Assembly: GCA_934364805.1 (NCBI GenBank)
Contig: CAKRMH010000006.1
Location: 76,930-140,929 of the forward strand
DNA length: 64,000 bases
Source of the DNA: an uncultured Lachnospiraceae bacterium
GTDB taxonomy: Bacteria > Bacillota > Clostridia > Lachnospirales > Lachnospiraceae
Direction: 5' to 3'
Shown: positions 53,761 through 62,320 of the stretch, piece by piece
How positions within the stretch are numbered: position 1 is the first letter of the stretch
Layout of the letters: each line of letters begins with the position of its first letter
Made by a program: the position numbers and the translations under genes
Notes under the pieces: model-generated
The model's database searches: none
The model's input: only the letters and a program-made list of their open reading frames with translations
Told to the model about the DNA's origin: nothing

Positions 53761-55551
53761 CTAAATGGCTCTTGTATAAACCTTCAGCCATTCTCTTTCT
53801 TCCTCATTCAGATATGGGGATACCACACGGTAAACGTTCGCATGATAATCATTCAGTCGCTGTTTTTCAATAGAAGTCATCTGTTTTGGATCGATCGCAT
53901 CCAGATCGATCGGCACATATGTAATATTCTCAAAATACATAAACTGTCCATACTCGTTCTTCTCGCCCTTGCGGCACACAAGTTCATTTTCAGTACGGAT
54001 GCCATATTTGCCTTCTATATAGATTCCAGGCTCATCTGTTGTGATCATGCCCTCTTCCAGTACTGCACTGTCATTTCTTTCAGCCACAGTTCTCCAGCGG
54101 AATCCATTTGGTCCTTCATGGACATTCAGTACATACCCAACTCCATGTCCGGTTCCATGTTTGAAATCCAGTCCAAGATCCCATAACGGTCCTCTTGCAA
54201 GTATATCCAGATTCTGACCGGTACATCCATACAGGAAGCGTGCATTTGCAAGATTCAGATTTGAACGGCAGATCAAAGTGAAATCTCTTCGCATTTCATC
54301 CGTGATTGGTCCAAGTGCGAAAGTTCTTGTGATATCTGTTGTTCCCTCTTTATAATGTCCACCGGAATCAACAAGTAACAGACCTTCCGGCTTTAACTCC
54401 TTGTCACTTTCCGGTGTTGCGGAATAATGGCAGATTGCTCCATGCTCGGAATATCCTGAAATTGTTCCAAAACTCAGATCTAAAAAGCCTTCCTGTTCAG
54501 CTCTTAAATCTGCAAGATAATCCGACACGGAAATCTCTGTCATCGGAATCTTTCCAATATTATTTTTCAGCCAATACATAAATTTGCACATTGCAACTGC
54601 GTCCTTTACGTGTGCGTTTCTTGTATTGTCCACTTCCACTTTATTCTTGATTGCTTTCATCAATACCGTTGGCTCGATTTCATCAAGGATTCTGCAGGAA
54701 GCCGGAATGCTGCTGCAGATGCGGTAATTGACTGTTGCTGCATTCATAAGGATTGTCGAATCATCTGCGATCTGAGGAATATCATCATAAAACGCTTCAT
54801 ATGGCCGGACTTCAACCTGATTCTCCTTTAAATACGCTTTTACTTCCTCTGAAAGTGCGGATTCCTGAACATACCAGATGCACTTTTCCCTGGAAAGTGC
54901 CAGATAGGATAACACAACCGGTACATAACTGATATCGTTGCCTCTCACATTTAAAAGCCATGCGATATCATATAAGGAAGTTAAAAGATGCAGATCGGCA
55001 CCCTTTTTCTCCATGAACTTCCGTACATCTGCGATCTTATCCTTTGTGCTTTTTCCGGAATACTTTTCTTCCAGAATACGGACCGGTTCCGCAGAAAGCT
55101 GCGGTCTGTCCTTCCAGATTTGATCAACAAGATCTTCGTTTACATATAAAGAACCATGTTTTTTATCTGCAATCGCCTTCAGCTGCGCACCCCAGGCACC
55201 GTTTACAACTCTTCCGTCAAAACCAATGCACTCATTCTCCTGTAACACCTGTTCAACGTATTCATTCACCGTTGGAACACCTTCTTCGCCCATGCGAAAC
55301 AGTGTTACAGTAGTTCCCTTCAGCTGTTCGCCAGCCTGGACAAAATATCTTCCATCCGTCCAGAGTCCGGCCTCCTTCCTAGTGATCACTGCTGTTCCAG
55401 CAGATCCGCTAAAGCCGGTAATAAACTTTCTGGTCTTAAAGTGTTCGCCTACATATTCTGATTCATGGAAATCGGCTGTTGGTACAATGTATACCGCAAT
55501 ATTTCTTTTTGCCATTTCCTCTCTTAACTGTTGTAATCTTTCAGGTATCAT
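53761..55551 (-). CDS. Xaa-Pro aminopeptidase (M24 family, long form)
   Basis: Cytosolic metallopeptidase that removes N-terminal residues before proline. 596 residues: two creatinase-type N-terminal domains (1-310), then the pita-bread M24 domain with metal ligands in LLVDSGGHY, TTDITRTF, HGTGHGVG, DEPGIY and RTENEL, plus the short C-terminal M24_C domain ending in WLKVYTRAI. This length is typical of the eukaryote-like long form also common in Clostridia. It begins one base after the thioesterase stop. Confidence 0.95.
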   Translation of the reverse strand: MIPERLQQLREEMAKRNIAVYIVPTADFHESEYVGEHFKTRKFITGFSGSAGTAVITRKEAGLWTDGRYFVQAGEQLKGTTVTLFRMGEEGVPTVNEYVEQVLQENECIGFDGRVVNGAWGAQLKAIADKKHGSLYVNEDLVDQIWKDRPQLSAEPVRILEEKYSGKSTKDKIADVRKFMEKKGADLHLLTSLYDIAWLLNVRGNDISYVPVVLSYLALSREKCIWYVQESALSEEVKAYLKENQVEVRPYEAFYDDIPQIADDSTILMNAATVNYRICSSIPASCRILDEIEPTVLMKAIKNKVEVDNTRNAHVKDAVAMCKFMYWLKNNIGKIPMTEISVSDYLADLRAEQEGFLDLSFGTISGYSEHGAICHYSATPESDKELKPEGLLLVDSGGHYKEGTTDITRTFALGPITDEMRRDFTLICRSNLNLANARFLYGCTGQNLDILARGPLWDLGLDFKHGTGHGVGYVLNVHEGPNGFRWRTVAERNDSAVLEEGMITTDEPGIYIEGKYGIRTENELVCRKGEKNEYGQFMYFENITYVPIDLDAIDPKQMTSIEKQRLNDYHANVYRVVSPYLNEEEREWLKVYTRAI

Positions 55552-55552
55552 A

Positions 55553-56014
55553 TTAATCTTCCTTCATTTCAAAAAATTTCGTATCAAGTTCCGGATAGGT
55601 ACGTTTCAGCGAGATCGGTTTGCCGGAACGATTCAAAAAGCAATGTGAACTTCTCGCTGTTGTTCTGAGTTCTCCCGTCTCCTTATCCGTTATACGATAC
55701 TCTACTTCCATCTTGATTCCATTGTATTTGGTAAGTCTTGTCTGGATTACCACCGTATCATCAAAATGGACCATACTGTGATATTCCACTTCAATGGAAA
55801 GAACCGGACTGATGATCTCCATCTCTTCCATCTGCTTATAATTGAGACCGATCTGATCCATCAGATCCATTCTCGCTTCCTCCATCCATTTTACATAATT
55901 GGAGTGATGGATAATTCCCATCTGATCCGTTTCATAATACTGTGCGCGATGCTCGTAAGGGCGGATTTTTAAATTCTCCGGCGCACAATTGACCTGCAAT
56001 TCATTTCTAGACAT
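55553..56014 (-). CDS. Acyl-CoA thioesterase, 4HBT/YbgC family
   Basis: A 153-residue hotdog thioesterase: YETDQMGIIHHSNYVKWMEEAR (split about 24-45) carries the family's active-site Asp, and the rest is a beta-sheet. Substrate is probably a short or medium acyl-CoA or acyl-ACP. GGAGGG lies 8 bases before the ATG. It is the first gene after the promoter at 56057-56085, so it leads the pepP-polA-coaE transcript. Confidence 0.9.
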   Translation of the reverse strand: MSRNELQVNCAPENLKIRPYEHRAQYYETDQMGIIHHSNYVKWMEEARMDLMDQIGLNYKQMEEMEIISPVLSIEVEYHSMVHFDDTVVIQTRLTKYNGIKMEVEYRITDKETGELRTTARSSHCFLNRSGKPISLKRTYPELDTKFFEMKED

Positions 56015-56056
56015 TCAAAATCCCTCCATTTCTGTCTTACCTGCACTCTATTCCCT

Positions 56057-56085
56057 ATTATGACACAAGGAAAGCGGAAATTCAA
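56057..56085 (-). promoter_or_regulatory. Promoter upstream of thioesterase-pepP-polA-coaE
   Basis: On the minus strand TTGAAT (56085-56080), a 17-base spacer and CATAAT (56062-56057), starting just past the GT2 stop codon. It could drive the whole block down to the terminator at 45595. Confidence 0.65.
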
Positions 56086-56087
56086 TC

Positions 56088-57050
56088 TCACGATTTTCCT
56101 GTTTCTATATTTGATTCTTTAATAATATAATGCGGTCTTTTTTTCACTTCCATATAGGTCTTTGAGATGTACTGTCCCATGATTCCCATGCAAAACAGCT
56201 GGATTCCTCCCAGGAAAGTTATAATACACACAAGAGAAGGCCATCCACTTACCGGATCTCCAAACAGGAAATAGCGGATGATCTCGAACAGGATCGCAGC
56301 AAATGAAGCAATCGTAAGTCCGATTCCAAGATAAGATGCGAAAAGAAGCGGGACATTGGAAAAATTCACGATTCCATCCACCGAATATTTTACCAGTTTC
56401 CAGAAACTCCACTTTGTCTCTCCTGCTGTCCTTTCAACATTTTCATATTCAAGCCACCTTGTCTCATAGCCGACCCACGCAAAAATGCCTTTGGAAAACC
56501 GGTTATATTCACTCAGCGAAAGAATGCTGTCTACCATTGCTCTGTTCATAAGCCGGTAATCTCTGGCACCATCCGCAATATCCACATCAGACATATGTCT
56601 CATCATCTTATAAAATGTACGGGCACAGAGCGAGCGGATCAGTGGTTCTCCTTTACGGTTCACCCGTCTGGTTGCCACATTGTCGCAGAGTCCTTCCGCC
56701 ACCGGTTTTACCATCTGTGGAAGAAGTGATGGGGGATCTTGAAGATCTGCATCCATGGTTGCTACATAATCCCCGGTAGATGCTGCAAGCCCTGCAAGAA
56801 GTGCAGATTCCTTTCCAAAATTTCTGGAAAACGAGATGTATTTCACTCTCTGATCGGTTTCTGCAAGTTCTCTCATCTGAAGAATCGTCCGGTCTTTGGA
56901 ACCGTCATTTACGAAAATAAACTCATACTCATACTCTTCCATTGTAAAAGCTGTCTTATCCAGTTCTTCATACAGCTTCCGAAGTGTCTCCTGCTCGTTA
57001 AAGCAGGGAACAACAACACTGATCCGTTCTTTATTCTTCGTGTTTTCCAT
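56088..57050 (-). CDS. Membrane glycosyltransferase, GT2 family (CsbB/GtrB-like)
   Basis: Transfers sugar from a nucleotide donor to a polyprenyl phosphate on the inner membrane face. 320 residues: GT-A domain with VVPCFNEQETL (about 13-23), FVNDGSKD, MDADLQDPP (DxD metal site) and the QxxRW-like SRWLEYE area, then two membrane helices (about 232-295) as in GtrB and CsbB. Together with the YfhO gene it overlaps by 20 bases, this suggests a lipid-linked sugar route to an extracytoplasmic glycosyltransferase. AAAGGAG precedes the ATG inside the YfhO gene. Confidence 0.9.
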   Translation of the reverse strand: MENTKNKERISVVVPCFNEQETLRKLYEELDKTAFTMEEYEYEFIFVNDGSKDRTILQMRELAETDQRVKYISFSRNFGKESALLAGLAASTGDYVATMDADLQDPPSLLPQMVKPVAEGLCDNVATRRVNRKGEPLIRSLCARTFYKMMRHMSDVDIADGARDYRLMNRAMVDSILSLSEYNRFSKGIFAWVGYETRWLEYENVERTAGETKWSFWKLVKYSVDGIVNFSNVPLLFASYLGIGLTIASFAAILFEIIRYFLFGDPVSGWPSLVCIITFLGGIQLFCMGIMGQYISKTYMEVKKRPHYIIKESNIETGKS

Positions 57051-59571
57051 GAATTCTCCTTTTTTGTCTGCGTATGAACATCAGCAAGCCTGACATACCG
57101 ATGCACACTGCACTGATCGCCGCTCCATCCAAAAGTCCTGGTGTCATATATCGCAATTCAATGGAATGCTCACCTTCTGTCAGGTGCACGCTGATAAAAG
57201 TTTCTTTGAATGGCTCAATATCCTGTTCTTCCCCGTCCACATACAGCTTCCAACCGGATTCATCTGGAATCGAGAAAATGAGCCGTCCTTCTTTTTGCAC
57301 ATCAATGCTTCCTGTAATATGTGTGTCCGTCTTAGAGGAAAGCTCCACCTTCTGTTCCAGAAGGTGTTCGTAAGCCTGATCTACAACATCCAGATCCAGA
57401 CGATAAACCTGAAACGACAGATTTTCCATCAAAGCATTCGATATGGTAACAGCATCTCCGATTTTATGATAACCAAGATCAAGAAGATAACGATGTGTAG
57501 TCTTTGCATAATTCCGAACCGTTCCATCCTGGGATACCGCAGTCAGTGTATCTGCACTGCACCGGTCGTAAACAGCATAATAATACCCCTCATCATGGAA
57601 GACGATTGTGGATTCTCCCTCCAGATCCGTCTCACTGCAATCCGCAAGCTGGAGCATATCTGCCTGTGCACCCAAAGCATAGCCTAACGAATTTATATTT
57701 TTTATTTTGCTGCCCGTGGTATTATCCCACGCTTCCACTTCCTCTTCGGTCATCATAAACCCAAGCGGAAGACAGTAATTATTCTTATACAATACCTGAT
57801 CCCCGGAAGTTCCAACAATGGTGCGAAGAGGACTCTCATCCTCAGAATTGTCAGAAAGCATATATTTTACCGAAAGCATCGCCGAGATTAACGGAGTTGC
57901 CCCATTGTAACAGTAGAAATTTTTTCCCCCCTCCATCAGTACTCTCTGGTAAAAATGGCTGACATTGATATTCATAAGTGAAGAAAACTGCGTTCCGGAA
58001 GGATATCCATATAACATATCATCATTTTTGGTCATTCTCTCCGCATCTTCCACACGATAGAAACCATTTCCGTCCTGCTCATTATCCTCTTGTGCCTGTT
58101 GCAGCAGTGACTGGTAATCGTCCGTCTTAGCGGTATATGCAGTACGGCTTGTAACCGAAAAGCTCGTAACTGCCATATTCACAATAAGCTCACAGATTAC
58201 AACAACAAACGCCAGATTCCGGAACATTCTTCGCATGGTACGGTTCGATTTTTTACAAAGCAGCAGGATCACAGCATAGATTGCCAGAAAAATGCCGGTC
58301 ACATAAAATGCCAGTGGATCCACCAGTTCTGCATCCATCTGCATAGCCCCTGCAATAAGGACACCTGCCCCAGCCAGAAAAGCCACCACAATATGCCAGA
58401 TTTTATTACCTTTCCATTTCCGTATCGTCTCAAATGACATCACAAGAATCAGAAACGAATACAAAAAGCTCTGCCTTCCCGGAAGCGAATCTGGGAAATG
58501 CAGCCCATGCCAGATAAAATCCAGATAATTATTTGCAAAACTAAGCAGGAAAAAAACGAGCATTGCAAGTGAAGGAATCTTTTTCTTCCATGAAATCCTG
58601 CGGTTAAACACATAAAGAACCACACATAACATTGTAAAAACACCAGTATAAAGATTCGGCCAGTGTTCCCTTCCCGTGTAAACATATGCGGTGAGACAGT
58701 TTCTCGAAAGTTCCTGGATCAGATTAAAATACCAGCTGACTGTTTCCGGGAAACTGATTCCCTGTGATCCGCTGTATCCGAGGATCAGATATTCCGGGAT
58801 TAACAGAATAGCCGCTGTCCCACCTGCAAGAAGCGAATAAATCCCAAAACGGATAAGTGCTCCCCATCTTTCCTCTTTCTGTGACACAAAAAGCACAAGA
58901 AAATAAAAGACCAGACACAGGCAGATCATGATTGAAATATAATAATTCGATATAATCGCCACCGCCAGAGACACATAATATACGGCAGTTTTATTCTCCT
59001 TTACTAATTTTTCAAGTCCAAGGAAAATAATTGGTGTCAGCACAATGCAATCCATCCACATGATATTCCAGTTGTATGCTGCCACAAATCCACACATCGC
59101 ATATGCGGTTCCACAGGCAATAGCCGGCACTCTGCTGTTCGCATGAAGCACTCCGTCTTTTCCAGTCAGATGGAAATGATAGCTCAGAAACAGGAAAAAA
59201 GTCAGACCACTTAATGCAATCTTAGTAAGAATCAGCACCGTCATAAACTCGATCACATATGCTTTCGGGCACAGGATCAGAAGCCAGTTCAACGGACTGG
59301 CCAGATAATACGCATATAAGGACACAAAATCAGATCCAAGCCCCAGATTCCAGGAATACAAAAGACTTTCTCCGTTTTGGAGCTTTTCCAGAAATTCCAC
59401 AAAAAACGGGCAGTACTGATGATACATATCTACATGTAAAATACAATTCTCACCAAACGGATAGACTCCGTTTCCGATACAGATTCCCAGGCAAGACAGA
59501 AATGGGATCAGAAACGCAAGAATATGCGGATAATATTTTTTCCTTGTAAGTTGTTTCCACCAGTTTTTCAT
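57031..59571 (-). CDS. YfhO-family membrane protein (probable extracytoplasmic glycosyltransferase)
   Basis: An 846-residue polytopic protein with about 12 membrane helices in the first 470 residues and a further one near the C-terminus, separated by a large extracellular domain (about 475-805). YfhO-family signs are GNGVYPFGENCILHVDMYHQY (split 31-51), with early Asp in a GT-C-like loop, and PDSLPGRQSFLYSF. In Bacillus, CsbB-YfhO adds GlcNAc to lipoteichoic acid; the same role is proposed here from the neighbouring LtaS-like gene. Starts 2 bases after that gene's stop. Confidence 0.88.
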   Translation of the reverse strand: MKNWWKQLTRKKYYPHILAFLIPFLSCLGICIGNGVYPFGENCILHVDMYHQYCPFFVEFLEKLQNGESLLYSWNLGLGSDFVSLYAYYLASPLNWLLILCPKAYVIEFMTVLILTKIALSGLTFFLFLSYHFHLTGKDGVLHANSRVPAIACGTAYAMCGFVAAYNWNIMWMDCIVLTPIIFLGLEKLVKENKTAVYYVSLAVAIISNYYISIMICLCLVFYFLVLFVSQKEERWGALIRFGIYSLLAGGTAAILLIPEYLILGYSGSQGISFPETVSWYFNLIQELSRNCLTAYVYTGREHWPNLYTGVFTMLCVVLYVFNRRISWKKKIPSLAMLVFFLLSFANNYLDFIWHGLHFPDSLPGRQSFLYSFLILVMSFETIRKWKGNKIWHIVVAFLAGAGVLIAGAMQMDAELVDPLAFYVTGIFLAIYAVILLLCKKSNRTMRRMFRNLAFVVVICELIVNMAVTSFSVTSRTAYTAKTDDYQSLLQQAQEDNEQDGNGFYRVEDAERMTKNDDMLYGYPSGTQFSSLMNINVSHFYQRVLMEGGKNFYCYNGATPLISAMLSVKYMLSDNSEDESPLRTIVGTSGDQVLYKNNYCLPLGFMMTEEEVEAWDNTTGSKIKNINSLGYALGAQADMLQLADCSETDLEGESTIVFHDEGYYYAVYDRCSADTLTAVSQDGTVRNYAKTTHRYLLDLGYHKIGDAVTISNALMENLSFQVYRLDLDVVDQAYEHLLEQKVELSSKTDTHITGSIDVQKEGRLIFSIPDESGWKLYVDGEEQDIEPFKETFISVHLTEGEHSIELRYMTPGLLDGAAISAVCIGMSGLLMFIRRQKRRIHGKHEE

Positions 59572-59573
59572 TC

Positions 59574-61376
59574 TTAATCCTCTTTTTCATCAAACAGACT
59601 GTAATATTGCAGCTGTTGATATTGAAGCAGTCCTTTCTTTTCTTCTTTACTATTCGTCTCGGTTCCATCTGCCTTTTCAACACGGACCGCTGATATGACC
59701 GGATAATCTTTCTCAAGATCCAGCAGATAATTCTGATATGCGGATGTCGGAACACCAGCAGTCTGAAGCACTCTGGCTGCAAGATAGTTTGCACTCGTAT
59801 CCTCTCCGGCACCTTCCTCAATATCATAATTTGCCCAGATAACATACGGAACCTGATAACGCAGCCTCTGATCTTCACTGTCTAGCGAATTCACATCTTT
59901 CCCATTCAAGGCCAGAACCGGCGCTGCGACACTATCTGCCGGCTGATGATCGCCAAAGAACACGATAATCGTCTTTTCCTTCTGCCCTGCAAAATAATCG
60001 ATCAGATTTTCCAGTGCCTGATCTGTACGTTTCATCAGGGACAGATACTGTTCCAGCACAAAACTGTCTGCGCCTGTAACCGTAACATCCGGTGTGAAAT
60101 TATTATACGCATCCGTATAACTTCCATGATTCTGCATGGTAACATTAAAGATAAAGGCCGGATGCCCCTCGTCTTTTTGTTCATACGTCTGAATGATATT
60201 TTTAAAATCGCTGTCATCGCTTACATATTTTCTTAAGAACGTTTTATCTGTAAAATTATCAAAAAATATGGTATTTTCAAATCCAAGCAATGGATAGACA
60301 CGATCTCTGTCCCATCCGGAAGCATTATACGGATGCATTCCATATGTTTCATATCCAAGCCCTAAAAGATATTCTGCCAGACTTGGTGTTTCACTCTTAA
60401 TGTACTGCTGATACGGAATGCTTCCTGCCGGAAGAAACGCCATCGTATTTCCAGTCAGAAACTCAAATTCTGTATTTGCCGTATTGCCTCCACAGACAGA
60501 CACATTCAGATATCCGGTAACCGTATTGTCATTGCCCTGTTCCAGACTATGTACAAACGGCATATAATCCTCATTGGTCTCAAAATCTCCCACAACAGAC
60601 AGATCTGAAAATGCCTCATCCATAATCACAATTATGTTCGGTAAATCCTCTGTATTCTCCGCTGTATCTGAGCTTTCATAGGTCTCCAGAGTCTCTTTTG
60701 CATCCTCCGCATGATAATCCGCTGGTCTGTCCACCGCAATATACTCCAGATTCATGGCAAATGTAACAAGCATACCGTTCACCTGTGTCATATACGCTGG
60801 TGTAAATAAAAACGGATACAGATAATGCTTTGTTTTAAAATCATCATTCTGAAGTGCATTTACAAAGACACAGAGCACCAGTACGGCAAGCGCTGCGGAT
60901 ATCATTCTTGCATATAATTTCCATCCAGATCGGAAACGCAGAAAACGGACGCAAAAAATCATTGCAAGAAAAAGAATACTTACGAAAATCACCCTTCCTG
61001 AAGGCGTAAAATCATAGTTTACCGCTACGCTGGCCGCCGTATTTACCGATAAAATATCCCATGGAACAAACGGCGTTGAACGAAATTCCATAACATAATG
61101 GTTTACCAGTCCAAAGATCATAACCGCAATAAGTTCGATCCGAAGCGCCACCACAGCTCTTCCCGTCAGGAAAAATAAACCCCAGGCGGTCAGTTCCAGC
61201 AAGAAAATATTAAAAAGCTGGGCTTCCGTTCTTACCTCCTGAAACGGATTATGCTGATAAAATTCCAGAAGATAAAAACAAATGACAGGGATCAGGGAAA
61301 ACATAATTGCCTTCCCTGACACTGTCATGATCTTTTTCTTCTGATTCGGTTGTAACAAACTGCTAAAAACTTCCAC
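59574..61376 (-). CDS. LtaS-like sulfatase-fold membrane enzyme (lipoteichoic acid synthase family)
   Basis: A 600-residue protein with five membrane helices (about 20-185) and an extracellular alkaline-phosphatase/sulfatase domain from about 245. Metal and catalytic marks of LtaS are in place: Glu in IVIMDEAFSD, the Thr nucleophile in GGNTANTEFEF, MHPYNASGWDRDRVYPLLGF and FFGDHQPA. LtaS-type enzymes polymerise glycerol phosphate from phosphatidylglycerol onto a glycolipid. Other phosphoglycerol transferases share the fold. It heads the LtaS-YfhO-GT2 set and follows the GGDEF remnant by 19 bases. Confidence 0.88.
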   Translation of the reverse strand: MEVFSSLLQPNQKKKIMTVSGKAIMFSLIPVICFYLLEFYQHNPFQEVRTEAQLFNIFLLELTAWGLFFLTGRAVVALRIELIAVMIFGLVNHYVMEFRSTPFVPWDILSVNTAASVAVNYDFTPSGRVIFVSILFLAMIFCVRFLRFRSGWKLYARMISAALAVLVLCVFVNALQNDDFKTKHYLYPFLFTPAYMTQVNGMLVTFAMNLEYIAVDRPADYHAEDAKETLETYESSDTAENTEDLPNIIVIMDEAFSDLSVVGDFETNEDYMPFVHSLEQGNDNTVTGYLNVSVCGGNTANTEFEFLTGNTMAFLPAGSIPYQQYIKSETPSLAEYLLGLGYETYGMHPYNASGWDRDRVYPLLGFENTIFFDNFTDKTFLRKYVSDDSDFKNIIQTYEQKDEGHPAFIFNVTMQNHGSYTDAYNNFTPDVTVTGADSFVLEQYLSLMKRTDQALENLIDYFAGQKEKTIIVFFGDHQPADSVAAPVLALNGKDVNSLDSEDQRLRYQVPYVIWANYDIEEGAGEDTSANYLAARVLQTAGVPTSAYQNYLLDLEKDYPVISAVRVEKADGTETNSKEEKKGLLQYQQLQYYSLFDEKED

Positions 61377-61395
61377 TTACTCTATCTTCTTTCTA

Positions 61396-61768
61396 TCATA
61401 ATGGGGCATCCACTCTCTCAGCCTTACGAGCCCTTTTCAGACGATACATTTCCTCATCAGCCTCATTGATGCAATCATTCAGTGATGAAGAACTTCTGTC
61501 TGCGATCACATAACCGATACTTGCTTCAATCCGGAAACCGGATCTGTGCATATCCGACATTTTCTGCAATGTATGCTCAATGCTGCTCTTTAGTTCTTCT
61601 GCTTTCTCCTGATCATAGTCCGGAATAAGTACCACAAATTCGTCTCCTCCATATCTCATGGAAACTGCACTTTGCGGGCAGCACTGACGGATTCCCGATG
61701 CAATGCTGCTGATAGCAAGATTTCCCATATCATGTCCAAAATGATCATTGATATGCTATTTTTTTCAT
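61396..61768 (-). pseudogene. GGDEF diguanylate cyclase remnant with internal deletion
   Basis: From about 61755 the frame reads HINDHFGHDMGN and continues to an intact RYGGDEF and a family-like C-terminus (EADEEMYRLKRA), i.e. the last two thirds of a GGDEF domain. Just upstream in that frame is a TAG stop (61758-61756), and the DxLTGLxNR beginning of the domain is absent. A ribosome-site-like GGGGTGG and an ATG at 61768 open a different frame (MKKIAYQ, then stop). The simplest reading is a GGDEF gene whose 5' end was fused to its own catalytic half by a deletion that also shifted the frame. A TATAAT at 61812-61807 may be the old promoter and may now serve the LtaS operon. Confidence 0.75.
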
Positions 61769-61935
61769 CGTAAAGCCACCCCGTCAGCAATACATGTAAT
61801 GTAACTATTATACCCGAATTTTTCCGATGCTTCCAGTAATTTTTCTTAATATTTTCTACATTTTGGTTGATTTTATTTTATTTTTATGTTAACATAATCA
61901 ATGTTCAGTCGCAACGTCTTTGTTGCCATGAATGC

Positions 61936-62019
61936 GCCGGCATGTCGGAATTGGCAGACGAGGCAGACTCAAAATCTGTTGATGGCAACATCGTGTGGGT
62001 TCAAGTCCCACTGCCGGCA
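61936..62019 (+). tRNA. tRNA-Leu (anticodon CAA)
   Basis: Acceptor arms GCCGGCA and TGCCGGC pair over 7 bp; the D arm is TCGGAATTGGCAGACGA-like; the anticodon stem GCAGA/TCTGT encloses CTCAAAA (CAA); a variable arm of the long leucine kind and the T arm GTGGG-TTCAAGT-CCCAC follow. CCA is not encoded directly after the discriminator A. It decodes UUG. Confidence 0.95.
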
Positions 62020-62043
62020 TCCAGATGAATATGACAACCACAT

Positions 62044-62114
62044 GCAGATATGGTTCATCGGTAGAACGCTAGCTTCCCAAGCTGGAGAGGCGGGTCCGAT
62101 TCCCGTTATCTGCT
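62044..62114 (+). tRNA. tRNA-Gly (anticodon CCC)
   Basis: Acceptor arms GCAGATA/TATCTGC pair over 7 bp; anticodon stem CTAGC/GCTGG encloses TTCCCAA (CCC); T arm GCGGG-TCCGATT-CCCGT; discriminator T, no encoded CCA. A run of seven T follows directly and should end the two-tRNA transcript. It decodes GGG. Confidence 0.95.
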
Positions 62115-62121
62115 TTTTTTA

Positions 62122-62305
62122 TGTCCCTATTTACCTTTGTGTGTCTAATGCCAAGACAGTATAATTATACATTTCACGAATTGCGTAAGCAATTAGGAAA
62201 TCAAGTAGTCCAAATTCAAATACAATCCTAAGAGGCTTTTCAGATAATCTGGAGAGCCTTTTTATATTCATAGAGTGCATTAGAGAGTATGAATTTTATT
62301 TTTAC
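62122..62305. other. Noncoding stretch between tRNA-Gly and the transposase gene
   Basis: This AT-rich stretch holds AATTGC-GTAA-GCAATT (palindrome near 62178-62193) and an AGGCT...AGCCT hairpin followed by TTTTTA (about 62232-62261), which looks like a terminator. No gene was found. It should contain the left end of the insertion element. Confidence 0.4.
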
Positions 62306-62320
62306 ATGGAGGTTCATACT

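Noticed and set aside
61745..61768. MKKIAYQ as a functional short peptide
   Set aside because: Seven codons followed at once by GGDEF coding sequence in another frame fits a deletion scar better than a designed leader.
61901..62164. An 87-codon plus-strand open frame
   Set aside because: It runs straight through both tRNA genes and has no ribosome site; the tRNA folds explain the sequence.
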